64,000 nucleotides of DNA from Hyaloscypha bicolor E (Eukaryota > Ascomycota > Leotiomycetes > Helotiales > Hyaloscyphaceae). The stretch's first letter is position 1; every line of letters starts with the position of its first letter. This document shows, one piece after another, positions 47,456-61,599 of the stretch. The translations under genes and the position numbers were made by a program. The notes beneath the pieces are model-generated. The model had not been told where the DNA came from, made no database searches, and saw only the letters and a program-made list of their open reading frames with translations. The DNA lies in assembly GCF_002865645.1 (NCBI RefSeq), contig NW_020194589.1, forward strand, positions 666,812 to 730,811. The letters are read 5' to 3'.

Positions 47456-50400
47456 AAAATTTTCTGGCCTATTAGAGCTTAGATTATCTTTAGAAGAATT
47501 AGTAAACTTTTCTAAATAAACTTATTAAGGCCTTAGTTTTTAAAGATATTAGTCTAGCCTTTTTATTTTTCTTTTAGATAATAATTCGGCTTTTAGAAAT
47601 TATATATAAATATTAGAAAAACAAATACAGAAATATATTATATATACTTTCTAAATAAATTAAAATAAAACCTATAGAATTCCTGTAATATTTATATTAA
47701 ATCTATAGTACTAGCTAGTAAAAACTTTAATAACCTTAATAAGACTTGAATTACAAGCCCGGCCTTTAGATTTCCTGCTTAACTTAAAGATTAAATAGTC
47801 TATAATAGATTACCTATTATAAAACATATTATACTCTTTTCCTAAAAAGTACCAGATACTAGTAATAGTCCGGAAGCCCTAAAACCTTTAAGATTCTTTA
47901 TAAGTTTCAGGCTTTAGGGCTTTTTTATAGCTAGCTAATTATATAAAGTTATATAACTATATAGGTCCGGTATTAATATAAAGTAATTAGTAACTTTATA
48001 TATAGATATAATATAGTTTTTAGTATAGCTAGTCTAATATATTATATATCTATATATAAATATTTATAATTTCATTATTATAATATAATATATCCTTAAT
48101 ATAAAAATCCCTTTATAACCCTAGACTTTTAGGAGCCTCTTCTATATAAAAGGCAAAGTATATAATATAGTTTAAGTATTAAACTCAAAAAATAAAGAAT
48201 TATAAAGGCTCTAATAATTATAAGATTTTATAAACTTAAGTAAATTTGAGTATTATAAAAGTATTAAATTTAGTAACCTGACTTTTAAATTATATAAGAA
48301 CTAATTAAAGAATATTACTTTAAAGTATTAATTATAAATTTCAAGTATATATATATATTTATAAGAAAATAAGACCCAAAATAATACTAAGCTAATTATA
48401 AGATATAAGAAAAAATATATTAGATATTAGGCCCATTTTTTCTTAATTATCTTAATCTTAACAAATATTTATATATAATTTATTAGACCTTATATAATAG
48501 ATTTATTTAAGAAAAGTAAAGTTAATTAATCTGGGAAGTTTAATAATAATAGTTAAACTTCTATTTAGTATAATAAATAAAGTACTAGTAATAGCCCAGA
48601 TATCTTAGAGTTCTATAAAACTAAAGATAATATATTTATTAATTTTCTATATTTAATAAGGAAAAGAAATAGTATATTTATATCTTTAATATATCTATTA
48701 CTATAAAATAATACTTATATAGTTTATAAAATTAACTATAATTATTTTTACTAAAAAAGAAAATAATAAAATTAAAGAAAAATCTAATAGCTTACTATTA
48801 TTATTATTATTATTAATAGCTTTAATATTATTATTATTACTATTAGAATTAGCTTTAGTAGTACTTTTAATAGTACTTTCTATATTATTTTATAGCTTTT
48901 AGAGATTAGTAAATAGAGAAGAATTCTAATATATATAAATTAATTAAACCTAAAAATAAGAATTTATAAAAGAAATAAAAAATAAAAGCTAGAATAAAAA
49001 AAAAGAATTATATATATATCTTTATTTATTTACTAGTTTATTAGATTTCTTCTTATTTTTAAAGTCTTATATCTATACTAGTAAATAATACTTTCCTGAA
49101 CTCTCTAGGCCTTCTTAGTCTATTATTTAATTTCTTTAAATTACTATATTTTCTAAATATTTTCTAGCTTTTTATAAGTAACTTTAAAATAAAGATCTTT
49201 ATATATAGTCTTATTCTAATATAAAATAAGGAAAATTATCCAGATATTTCTAGAGCCCAGATATATACTATAATAGAAAAGGTTAAAGATAGTTTAAATA
49301 AAACCTAATAAGATTATAAGTTTCTGGGCTTTTTTATTATTAAGACTAGTATAAAATACTAGTTTATTTATATTATTAATAAATTAATAATAGTAGATAG
49401 GTCTGCTAATATAAAAAGAAAAATAAGAAAATAGTTACTAAAAAACTTAATTATTTATTTCAAATTAAAAGCTACTTATTAAAAAACATTTATTAGAATT
49501 CATATAAAAAATCTAGTAAAAGAAATAGGAAAAAACTTACTATTAACTTTTTTAGAAAATTAAATAGTTCTTTACTTAGCTTTCTAATTCTTTATATTAT
49601 TAAATATCTATTTGCAGAAAACTAGCTATAAAACTATAGTCTATAATTCTATAAGACTAGATCCGGCTATATTTTAATTTATAAGATCTTAAAAGACTTC
49701 AAATAGCCTATTACTAGTATAAGAAACTATAGCCTAGATAATAGCTTAAATAACTCTTGTATTTATAGTCTATTAAGCTTATATAGTAATATAAATATTA
49801 CTAGAAAAGTAGTTAGATTAAGTAATATAGCTTATAATAAAAGGAAATATAAAAGGAAATAGTTATAGGGCTATTAGGGCAAGAGAAGCCTAGAGTAAAA
49901 TAGAAATAATACCTAGTAACTATATGGTAATAATAATTAAAGAAATAAATATAATAAATATTTCTAGAAAAAAAGATATAAAATAAGAATATTAAAAAAA
50001 GCTAGAGATCTAAAATATTTTAGATATAAAAGAAAAGGTATATATAAATAGAATTTCAGAGCTATAAAATTTAAGTCTACTAGTATTACTACTCTAGATA
50101 AGTAAAATAGTAGCTTTTATATTATATTTATTATTAGTAAATTAATAGAACTTATAATATTAGATATTATTATACTAGTATTTAGTTATAAAATATATAT
50201 TATTAGAGTAGGTTTTAAGAAATAATAATCCTATTTTAAGAAATAAGAATTTAAAAATATAGAATATTTATATAATAAAAAAACTTAATAATTCTATTAG
50301 TATTATTTTTAAAAATGAGAAAAGAATTTCGAAAATAATATATTTAATAATAAATAATATTTATTTTAATATATCTAGTTATTTTATAACTAGTTTATTT

Positions 50401-52799
50401 AACTATTCTATATTATTAGAAGTATTACTAATAAAAAGCTATTTCTAGATAAAGTTCTAAATTATTAGAAATTATATAAGTATTTTTCTAGCTTATATAT
50501 TACTTATATATTTTATATTTATTAGAATAATTTATTTGAGAATTCTATTTTATATAATAATAATATTATATTTACTAGTTAGCTTCTTGAACTCTTCTAA
50601 TATTAGTAGTTACTCTAAAACTATATATATCCGGACTATATATTAGAGCTAGGAATAAGCTTAAATATATAGTTAATTACTATTTCTATTAGTATTTCTT
50701 ATATAAATATTAGCTATATTTATACTATAAAATATAAGCTTCTAATAATATTATTCTAGTATTTCTTTTAATAGAAATTCATTAATATTTATATTAATAT
50801 ATAAGTAAACTATTTATATAAAGCTATATAAGATTATATTACTTACCTTAAACTAAATAATTATTAAGGATTATATTATAAAGCTCTATATCTATAAGAT
50901 AACTCTAGTATTATATCCTGTCTAAAGGCCTTATATATAGTCTAAATAGCTTACTGGCTATTATATTAGGCCTAAATCTGTTTTTTCTAATCTTATAAAT
51001 ATTCTATAAATTTATAAATCTATATATCTTATTTTAGATCTATTATATATAAAGTACTAGTAAAATAATCCGGTTCTATAAGTATTAGTAATTATAATTC
51101 CTAATATAGGCCAGTTCCTAAAAATAGTTTTATATATACTAATTAGAATTAATTATATAATCCGGTACTATAATACTAGACTTAATAGCTTTAATAAAAA
51201 GTAATATAATTATTAGTATTTAATACTTTCTTCTAATAATAAAAAGAATAAGAAATAGATATAAGGAAATAGAATTACTTATATATTATTAGTATAACTA
51301 GATTTTTTAAAGCTTCTATTACTAGAATTCAATTTACTAATTCTTAGTACTTTTCCCAGAAATAAAATAGTCTTCTATATATATAATTAATAGATTAGCT
51401 ATTATAGTATAGCAGGCTATACTTATTGAAAATTACTTTATTTTAGTAGTTTTGAGGTTTAGGTTATATAGTAAAGACTATAGTCTTTTATATAAAACTT
51501 GCAGAAATTATATAAAAAAGCTAGTTTTTTTATAGACTTAAAAAATAATTCTTTATAAATATTTAATTAATTGAGCTTTTATATATTATATACTATTTAT
51601 ACCTTACTATTTATGCCTTTAATTTATTATTTTACTATTAAGTTATATTTTATATTCTAGTATACTTTATATAGGTTTTTGTTTTATTATAATTTTTCTT
51701 TTATATATTTTATAATAAGTAATATAGAGAGAATAGAAACTTTATAGTTAAAGTAATACTTTTATAAAGTTCTAAAAAGTATTTATAAAGCGGATTATTA
51801 GCTTAATAAATTAGAAAAGAAAAGGGCTATTATAATACTTTAAGCCTAAAACCGAAATATTAAGAATATATAAATATTAATTTTAGTATCTTATATTAAT
51901 TTCTGATATATTTAGTAATTTGGATATAGATTAGCTATAAGATATAATTACTAGTATAATATATAAGAGTAATAGAAATAGAGGCTAATTATAGAAGGAA
52001 AAGAAGTAGAAGAAATAAAATAAGAAAAATTATACTAAGATAATATAAATTAGATCTTAGTTAGAAATAGACTTTAGTATTCGGAAATAAAGTTATACTA
52101 TTAATTTATATATTATTTTTAGTTATAATAAAAACAGAAATAGAGGCAGTATTAATTTTAGTAGAAAAGCTTACTTCTAAATCCGGAAAAGATATTTAAA
52201 AGAGGAAATATTCTTAATTTTAAGTAAAATAGTAAATAGAAATCAGAAATAAGAAATTATATAGATAAACTAGAGAAACTTCTAGAGAAAAAAATAGATA
52301 CTAAATAGAAAAACGAAAGAGAATTCAGAAAAGTCAGAAAAATTAGTAAAATTATATTTATTATTTTTATTATTACCTTTAATAGTATTAATAAATATAT
52401 TTAGTTTAATAAAATTAAGAAAAAATATAATAGATATTAAGCTAAAGAAATAAGAAAGAAAGTATAAATAATAGAAATAAGACTAGAAAAGCTACTATTT
52501 TATTATTACTAATATTAAAATTCGAATCTTAATTATATCTATTATTATTAATTAGTTTTTCCTTAATTCTAGTTCCTAAATTAAAAGATATATTTAAATA
52601 GAAAGTTAGTTCTTTAGAAATCTTATTAGTAGAAGTCTTAAATATAGAAACTTTATAATTAATTATAGAAGAAATTATTAAAATTAATATAGCTATAAAT
52701 AAGTATATACTAATACTAGATTTAAACCTGCTACTTATAGAAGCTTCTGAAATATTATAGTTTTAAGGAAATAATATCTCTATATTCTTGAAATAGTAT

Positions 52800-55700
52800 A
52801 TAGATATATATAAGAACTATTATATTTCTAATAATATTAAAAGAAAGAGAATTATCTATTATATCTCTTCTATTTATAAGAATTAGATTAAGGCTATACT
52901 AAAATATATTAATTAGATTATTATATAAGCTTAGAATAGAAAAATCTCTTCCAAGTCTTATATTAATATATTTAATAAAATATTAAAAGAGTTACTAAAA
53001 AGAAAAGAGATAGATGAAATTATTTAGTACCGAGAATTTATAAAGGAATTATTTATTCTAGTAAGAGATTATATTCTTAAGGATATAAACTTTAAACCTA
53101 TAGAGATTTCTATTTATAAATATAATAAGATATATAAGAAAGTAGTAATATTCTATTAGTATAAAGAAAAGAAATACTATTTTAATATTACTAATAACTT
53201 AGATATATCTAGACTTAGATAAGAATACTTGAATATAATAGTCTATAATATAATTTCTAAACTAGAAAATAATTATTCTTTACTAGTTTCTTCTATTATA
53301 TTTCCTGAAACTATTATAGATATAAATAAAAAGAGAATTTAGCCTATAGCTAATTATATAAAATTTACTAAAAATAGTAAACCTAAAAGAAATAATATTA
53401 ACTAGCTAGTAAAAAGTCTGGAAAAACTATTTATTATTATTATAACTTAAGAGAATCTATAAAAATAACTTAATATAGCTATTATTATAATTTAAAAGAA
53501 TATCTATAGTCTATTTATATAATTTAGTTAATTATAATAACTATAGCTAGTATAATAGTATTAATAGCCTAGTAAATATAATTCGGGTTTTTGGGAAGAA
53601 TATACTAGAATTTATAGTAAAAGATATAAAGAATACTATAGTAGCTATAGTAATTAAACTAGATTAGATAAAAAGTCTAAATAACTATATTCTAGAAAAA
53701 GTTAATCTCAAATATAATTAGAGAATATTATTTAAGTTAATATAGCTTATAGTATAGACCTAGAACTAAAAGAACAAATTTATTATAAGTACTATAATAG
53801 AGATAAGAATAATAATATTAACCCAGAATATATCTATATCTTTTAGTTTTATTATTTACTAATAGAAAAGCTTATAAATTATAGATATATTTACTAATTT
53901 AATAAAAGATAATATAAAGGGCTATTTAAGCCTAAATAAGAAAGTATTTCCTTTTTCCTTACTAGTAAGTACTAGTAATTTAACTAAATTATTTCCTAAG
54001 TTTAAAAAGAAGAATTTGACTATAACTTAAATATTTAATCTAAAAATATCTAGAGATTAATAGGGATATCTAGTTTATTAGATAAAAGAAAGAAAAAGAA
54101 ATTAGCTAACCGGAATCTATATATAAAAGTAAGTAAGTTATATCTAGGGAATCTAAATAGCTACTTTACTTTAAAGGAAATTATATTAAAATTACTAATA
54201 CTTTAGATTCTAGAATTAATAGATAGTATTAAGATTTGTTTATAAATAATATTTCTATTAATATTATAATAGATTTCTTATTAAAAAAAAAGGGAAAAGA
54301 GGTAAAAATAGCTAAAAAGGTTTTCCGAAAACAAGCTAGAGTAAAAGAAAAGCTATCTTATATAAGGGGCTAGAAAAATACTATTTCAAGAAGTAATAAA
54401 TAAGAAAATAGCCTAGCTAAGGAAATAGATATTAATAGTACTAGAGATAAATAAAACAAATTAGGAATCTAATATATACTTAACTATAATAAGTATAGAA
54501 CTTCTAAAGTTAATAATATTCTAATAAAACTATTAAAGAAAGTAACTATTTTATTTCTAAAGACTTAGAAAGAAATAAGAATACTTATTAATATCTTAAA
54601 AATACTAGATCTAGCTATTATACTTTAGAATTAGTAAATTAAGAATAATATTTCCTATTTTATAGTCTTATAAATAGGAAATATTATTATATTAAATATA
54701 GTTAGATATACTAGAAGATCTATAGAGCTAGTAGCTATAGTTTATATAATAGATAGAATATTTAAAGAACTAGAAATATTAGCTTAAGTACCTAATACTA
54801 TAATGGGAATTTGATTATTATATAAATATCGGACTATATATAGGTATTAAATATATGAGTAGAGGAAAAGAGGATAGAAAGCTAAATAAGTAGAAGTAAT
54901 AATATTAAGACTTTTAGTACTAGTAATGAAATAATACGAATAGTCAAAAATAAGGGGCTCCAAAGGTTAATATATCAGAAAGGCTAATTATATATATAAA
55001 TAGAGGTCTTATATAACTCTTTAAACTAGTACTAGTATACCTGGAAAGCAGGACACGTAATAGTAGTTACGGGACAAGAAACAAAAAACCCTACTATAAT
55101 ACTAATAAAATTATTTAATTTAAAAATAATAATATTAATATTCGGATATTACTAGCTTATAAATATATTATATAATCTCTATATTTCTAATTCGTATTTT
55201 AAGAACCTTAAAAAAGTATTAAATATAAAGAAATAATTAATACTAGAGCTAAAATTAATATTTTCCCTAAAAAGATTTCTAGAAATATTAGTAAAATAGT
55301 ATATAATATTATAAATTATCGAATATCTATTATTACTAGAGCAGAATTTGGATTTATAGAAATAGTAAAACTTAAAGCTAAGATTATAAATAGAATAGGA
55401 TATAAAAATATTTTTTTTCTAATTAAAGAAGCTTTAAAGATTCTATTTAATTAACTGTTTTTAGTAAAAATAAAAATAAAAATTATATATAGAAGTAATA
55501 GTTTATAAGATAAAAGGTTTACTAACCCTAAAAATAACTAGAATATCTGTATTATTATAATTATTCTATTTTTAAAGAATATCGGAAAATAGAAGAAAAT
55601 AATAGTTTAAAAGTACTAAATTTCTAGAGTTAAAAAATTAAGTAATATAGAATAGGAAACTAAAGATAAAAAGGAAAAATAGAGCCTAATATTATAGCTA

Positions 55701-58700
55701 GTAGTAATATTAGAGGAAATAGAAAGATATTAGGATTTCCTATAAATTCTTTTATTTTGGGTTTAGAAATTTAAGAAATTAATAATATTTTTATAGAAAC
55801 TAAAATAGAAAAGGCTCTAATTAGAATATTATTAAGAGTAATTCCGGATTTAATAGAAAAGAAAATAAAAAGGGTATTAAATAAAGATATTTCTAAAAAA
55901 GAAATAGAGTAATATCTTCTAATAATAAAGAAATATATCCCTGAAACTAAGAAATATTAAACCTAAAACTAGAAAAAATTCTAAAATATATAGAAGTTTA
56001 AGAAAGATATATTAAAATACCGGATAAAAAGGCACTCTTTATATCTAACTAGAAAGAAGCTAAGTAAGAAGGTTATAAATTCCGGAAATTAGATAAAAAA
56101 AATACTAGAAAAAATAACTATAACTTTTAAAGAAAAAAATAATAACTATAGTTTATTTCTAGTTATAGAAGTATATAAAACAAAAAACAAGAAGATTTAA
56201 CTAGAGAAGGCTCTAGTAGATATCCGGACTAGTTTAAGAAATCTAAAGCTAGAAAATATTTATAAAAGTATACTAGAAAGTATAAGAATTATCTTTTACT
56301 AAGAATATTAGCTATTTTAAGAGATTTATAACTTATTCCGGAATACCTTAAATAATTAAATATTAGTAACTAATTCTAGAAAAAGAAACTAGCTATATTC
56401 CGAGAATTAATAATTAATTAAGAAGATATTATTATATTTAATTAAAAAGAAATAGGAAAAGTCTATAAAGATATTAGCTTTTTTATTCTAATTAAGACTA
56501 TTAAATATAAAGCCTAGTAAGAGAAGAATTTCCTGTATTTCAAAGCTCTAGTACTAGTAATAGTAAAAATACTATTAAAATATCTAGATTATAAAATTCT
56601 TGAGAAATATAATAAACCTTACTAAAATCTATAGTTTTTAGTTATAAAAAAGATTACTAGAATTTATAGACTAATTAATATTACTATAAAGAGGAATTTA
56701 GTAATTCTATAAAATACTAACCTATTTCTATTTACTAATAAGATTTTAGAGAAATTTACTAAATATATTTATATCTCTCTAATTAATTTCTTTTCTAGAT
56801 ATAATTAACTTATACTAGATCCTTATAGTAGAGATTTAACTATATTTATAATGCTTCTAAAGCTACTAAGAATAACTATACTACCTTAAAAAGCTATTAA
56901 TTCTATTATATAATTTATATAGATTATTATAACTATTCTAAAAAATCTATTTCCCAAAATTACTATACTATTTATTAATAATATTAGAGTTAAGAGACCT
57001 TATATAGACTATAATAGATAGCTTATTTTATTTGAAATTCGGTATTTTATATTCGAATATCTTTAAAACATAAATATAACTTTAAATAGAATTAAATAAA
57101 CCGGAGCTAGTATTAGAGAAAAATCGCAGTTTTATTATAATAGTATAGTTATTATTAGCTTTATTTATAGAGTACTTAAAAGAAGCCCTTTAAGCTTAGG
57201 AATTACTAAGATCTTAAGATAGAAATATTATAATAATATAACTAAAAACAAGATATTTATCGGAATTATTATTTACTATTATATTTAAATTAAAGGCTTT
57301 ATAATTATTACTAAATCCATTTATTACTTAATAAGAAAAAGTATAATATAGAACTGAAATAATAAATAAAAGCAAGCTATATAAATCCTTTAAGAAAAGC
57401 TTACTATTACTCTAATATTCTATAAGTTATATTATAATTTATTAGAAGGTTAGGGAATAATTATATTAGTAGTAAATACTAGCCTAGATAAATAAAACAG
57501 AACTTTTAGTTAATATAATAATAAAGGAAAAAAGAAAGTTATATAATACAAGTCTGAAATCTAGAATAATATTAAATAGAGATATAATACTACTAAGAAA
57601 GAATATTAAAGGCTAGTAAAATATTTATAGAAAGTATAATTCTAGCTATATAGAGTTTATTTTATTCTTAAACTAGATATTAATATATTTATTATATAGC
57701 TAAATAAAGCAGCTATAGATCTTTCTAGAGCTCTAGTTACTTACTAGCTAGTATAGATTTAGCTATTCGACTTTAAAGTCAAGTATATTAAAGAAATTAA
57801 GTATACTACTATTAATAGATTATTGAGATATCTATAGTAAGAAAGTAATACTAAAGATAATAAGGATATTAATAAATAGTTAGTAATAGAGTTTAATACT
57901 ATTAAAATAATATCTATTAGACAGGAAGTTTGGTTAAAAGAAGTAGTTCCAATTTAGTAATATAATATTATTTTAAAAAAACAGATTTCTAAAACCTTTA
58001 CTAGATATTTAAATAATAGTATTTAGTTACTAGAGATTAATAATTAAAGCTTTACTATATCTGGAAATAAATTAATAATATTAAAAAATAATAAAATCCG
58101 GAAATTATATAGTAAAAGCTATAGCCTTTTATATATAATCTCTAGTAAAATAGTAAATAATAATACTAACTTATATATTTTATTTAATAACCCGATTATT
58201 TTACTAGATCCTTTAGATAATAGCTATTCTAAATAATACTAGAATATTATATAATATCTTATAATATTCTCTAGACTAGAAGAAATATCTAAAGCCGAGT
58301 TTCGAAAGCTAAATAAAGAAGCTTTAAATTATAGTATAAGAGATCGATTACTCTAGAGAATTATATCTAAAGTATATCTGCTTAAACTTATTATTAATAA
58401 TTAAAACTAAAGGGAAATTATTATTAAAGAGCTATATAACAAAATTAGATATACTAGAAAGAAAAGTACTTTTTATTTAGTAGCTAGCTATTATTACTAG
58501 AAAAGTTATTATAACTATATATAGAAGTATATTAATACTTATAAAGTTTATTAGTAAAAGAGTAAAAGAAAATAAAAAGAAGCTCTATATCTAATAAAAA
58601 CTATATTTCTTTTCTATTATATTAGAATTAATATAGTTAAACTACTAGACTATAAAGGATATAATTTATTAGTTACTACTAGAAATAACTTCTTAGAATA

Positions 58701-59580
58701 GATTAAAGCTAGACTTTTAAAAAACCCAACTAGTAAAAAGATTACTAAGTTTATTTAGGAAGAAATTATTTATAGATATAGTTTATTTAAATAGCTTAAG
58801 GTAAATAGTAGATCGGAATTTAAAGAAATAATAATTCAGGAACTTAATAAACTAGAAATTAATAGAATTATTATTTTGGTCTATAATTCCAAAAGAAATA
58901 ATATAATTAAAAGAGGATATTAATTAATTATTTAAGTACTTATTATATTTATAATAAGTAAAAAAAAGCTTTAGATAGATTTACTATTATATATTCTATT
59001 TACTAATCGAGTTATTATATATAGATTAACTAGATTTATTTCCTTTTATATAGTCTATAATAAAGAAGCTATATTACTTATAGAAATATACTTTCTAACT
59101 TAAAGAATACTTAAATAAAATAAAGTTTATAATAGAGAAATACTTCTAGAAATATATATAAAATAAATATAAATAAGAGATAAAAATATTAAAGAAACTA
59201 GAATAAAGAAGAATAAATAATACTAAAAGAAAAAAGAATAATTCGATATTATTTACTAGATTTATATAAAGCCTATTTCTAAAAAGAATTTAGTTCTTAT
59301 ATATAATATTAAATTAATAAATTAAGATAAGTCAAGAAATATAAAGCTATTATACTATTAGCTTGGCCTATATAAAGTAAGATATATAGATTAACTAAAA
59401 GAATATTATATACTAGAAAAGCTTAATAGTATTATATTCCGAAAGATATATATTAGAAATCGGCTTAAATAGTTTATTAAAAGAAATAGATTCTGGTATT
59501 TCCCTAAAAACAAAGTTAATAATAAATATATACTTATAAATAAATATTTCAAGATAGATATAGAATTAAAAAAAAAGTAA
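52800..59580 (+). mobile_element. RIP-degraded Ty3/gypsy retrotransposon relic (pol recognisable)
   Basis: Plus-strand order is gag-like region (about 52800-54800, tentative), RT (about 56500-57250), RNase H (about 57400-57850), integrase (about 58400-59100) and a C-terminal integrase region (about 59100-59580). RT is clear: SLINFFSRYNQLILDPYSRD and TILPQKAINS (stop read as Q) correspond to the usual SLIDFFSGYDQ...SRD and TLPQGATNS. The catalytic IDD box now reads FINNI near 56977 (Asp to Asn, G-to-A). RNase H keeps TDLSRALVTYQLVQIQLFDF. The integrase has RNNFLEQIKARLL and IKRGYQLII. Domain order RT, RNase H, integrase defines gypsy. LTR borders are not resolved, and LTR-like sequence interrupts it at about 54797-55101. 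Confidence 0.8.
54797..55101. repeat. LTR-like segment, copy B, inside the gypsy relic
   Basis: From about 54896 to 55101 it aligns with 19765-19955. The right end ACCCTACTATAATA is shared. Composition is slightly less AT-rich, with words such as GGGGCTCCAAAGG and CCTGGAAAGCAGGACACGTA preserved. The left border is approximate. Position between gag-like and RT regions suggests a nested solo LTR, but truncation of another element is also possible. Confidence 0.5.
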
Positions 59581-61599
59581 TTATAAAATACTATAAGTAA
59601 AATAATACTCAGGAGATTAAGAAAGCTACTAGTATTATTATATATATTCTAGAATTACTAGAATTAGAGAGAGTAAAATATATTTCTTTTATAGAAAACT
59701 AGAAAAAAAATCTAATAATAGAGACTCTTTTTAACCTAAAATAAAGCTTATTTTCTTTAATTCTTTATATATCTTTTATTTCTTTCTTCTAACTATTATT
59801 TATAACTTTTAGAAAATATTATTATTAGACTATTATTCTGGAAATTAAATAAGCCTTATTATTACTTATTTCTTATTATTATCTAATTATTATTATTAGA
59901 TAGTATTTTTAATATAAGATTCTATTACTGAATCTTGGAAATCGAATATAAAGAATTCTTTTTAGTATAAAAATAAATAGAGAATTAAGAAGTTATCTTA
60001 TAAACTCTTAATTCCGAACTATAGTAATAGATAGTAACTATATTTGAAATTAGAGAAGAAAGAAAAGAAGAAAAGAGGTTTTTTATATATATCTTACTAA
60101 AATAGAAATCTTTTAAATATTTTACTTGCCTTTTTAACTAGCTATTCTTATAGCTTATACCGGTCTAAAGCTTAACTATAATATTTATAGATCTCGACTT
60201 TAACTTGAATTACTATTATAAGTTTCTTTATAATATTTAAATAAACTTCCTAATTAGAAGTTATATATAGATAGAATAGCCAAACTAGAAGCCTTATAAA
60301 AGGAAAGGGAAACCTTATTAAACCTAATAGTTATCTCCGAAAATACTTAATAATATATAATTCTAGAAATCTCTTAGATATTAGATAAACTAGATCTGTC
60401 TATTTAAAATCTATCTTATACTAGAAAATCTATTTCCTTTTTAATATAACTATAGCTACTCTTAAAACTTATATTAAAGCTTAGTTAGTATATTATATAT
60501 TTCTATTTCTATATAAAAAAACTTCTTTTATATAAAATTTATTCTCTAACTATAATACTATTTTATTACTAGAAACTAATTATTTCTTTAAAAAGCTAAT
60601 ATAATTCACTAATTCTTACTATTTATTTATTTCTTATTATTAAATATTATCTAAATAATTCCTATATTCTTAATACTAATTCAGAATATCTAATCTTTTT
60701 ATATTCTATATTAATTTTAATATTAACTATTTCAAACTTAATAATAATATTATAAATCTTATTTATACTATTTTATAGTTCTTTTTTCTATAATTTCCGA
60801 AGTATTTAATATTATTTTAAAATCCCAACTAACTAAATAGTTTTATATTATATAAAGTTGACTTTAATAAATACTAAATAAATATAATTAGCTTTTAGAA
60901 AAGATATAAATTAGTTTCAGAAAAAATAATATCTTATTCTAATTTCTTTTCTATTAATACTTACTTTATATTTTCCTAATATCTTTAATATACTTATATA
61001 TCTTATCTTTTATATATTTCCTATATTATTTCCCTTCTTTTATACTATTTTTTTAAGTTAATAAAAATATTTCTAAATAAATAAAAAATTAAAATATATC
61101 TATATTATAAATTTTTTATTATTTTCTTTTATATTCTAATATTTTAGATACTATTATTATATTTATATTTCTATTATATTACTCTCTTATTTCCCTATTA
61201 TTACTATTTAGTTTAATCTACCTTAATTATTTCCTTAATTATATTTCTTTAGATATATATATTTATATTCTTTTTTATAATAAAAGCCTAATTTTATATT
61301 TTACCTTCTATAATTATTTCTAATTTATAACTATATTACCTTAAATATATCTAATTATTATACTTATTTCTCTATAATATATATTATTATTTTAGCTTTA
61401 TTTTCTTACTAGAAAGAAAAAAAACTCAAATATATATAATATTTTTATATAATTCAAGACTATTTCAATTTACTCTTTGTTTTGAAATATATTTAAAAGA
61501 AATTCTTATAACCTTGAAAATCTTTAACTCTATAATCTATAACTATTATACTAATAATACCTTTATAACCTATTAAGAATAATAAAATAGCTAAAGAAT
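59581..61599. other. AT-rich degraded sequence, nothing recognised
   Basis: Same TpA-rich composition and stop density as the neighbouring relics. No domain or repeat partner identified in the window. Confidence 0.45.

Larger units (their letters stand above)
43931..52799. mobile_element. RIP-degraded repeat block, families not resolved
   Basis: Nearly 9 kb of TpA-rich sequence without any intact ORF. No conserved domain could be recovered with confidence on either strand. Composition and stop pattern match the recognisable transposon relics elsewhere in the window. It contains two sets of diverged tandem repeats (45762-45993 and 46085-46350) and a 45-bp tandem duplication (47366-47455), listed separately. 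Confidence 0.55.
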
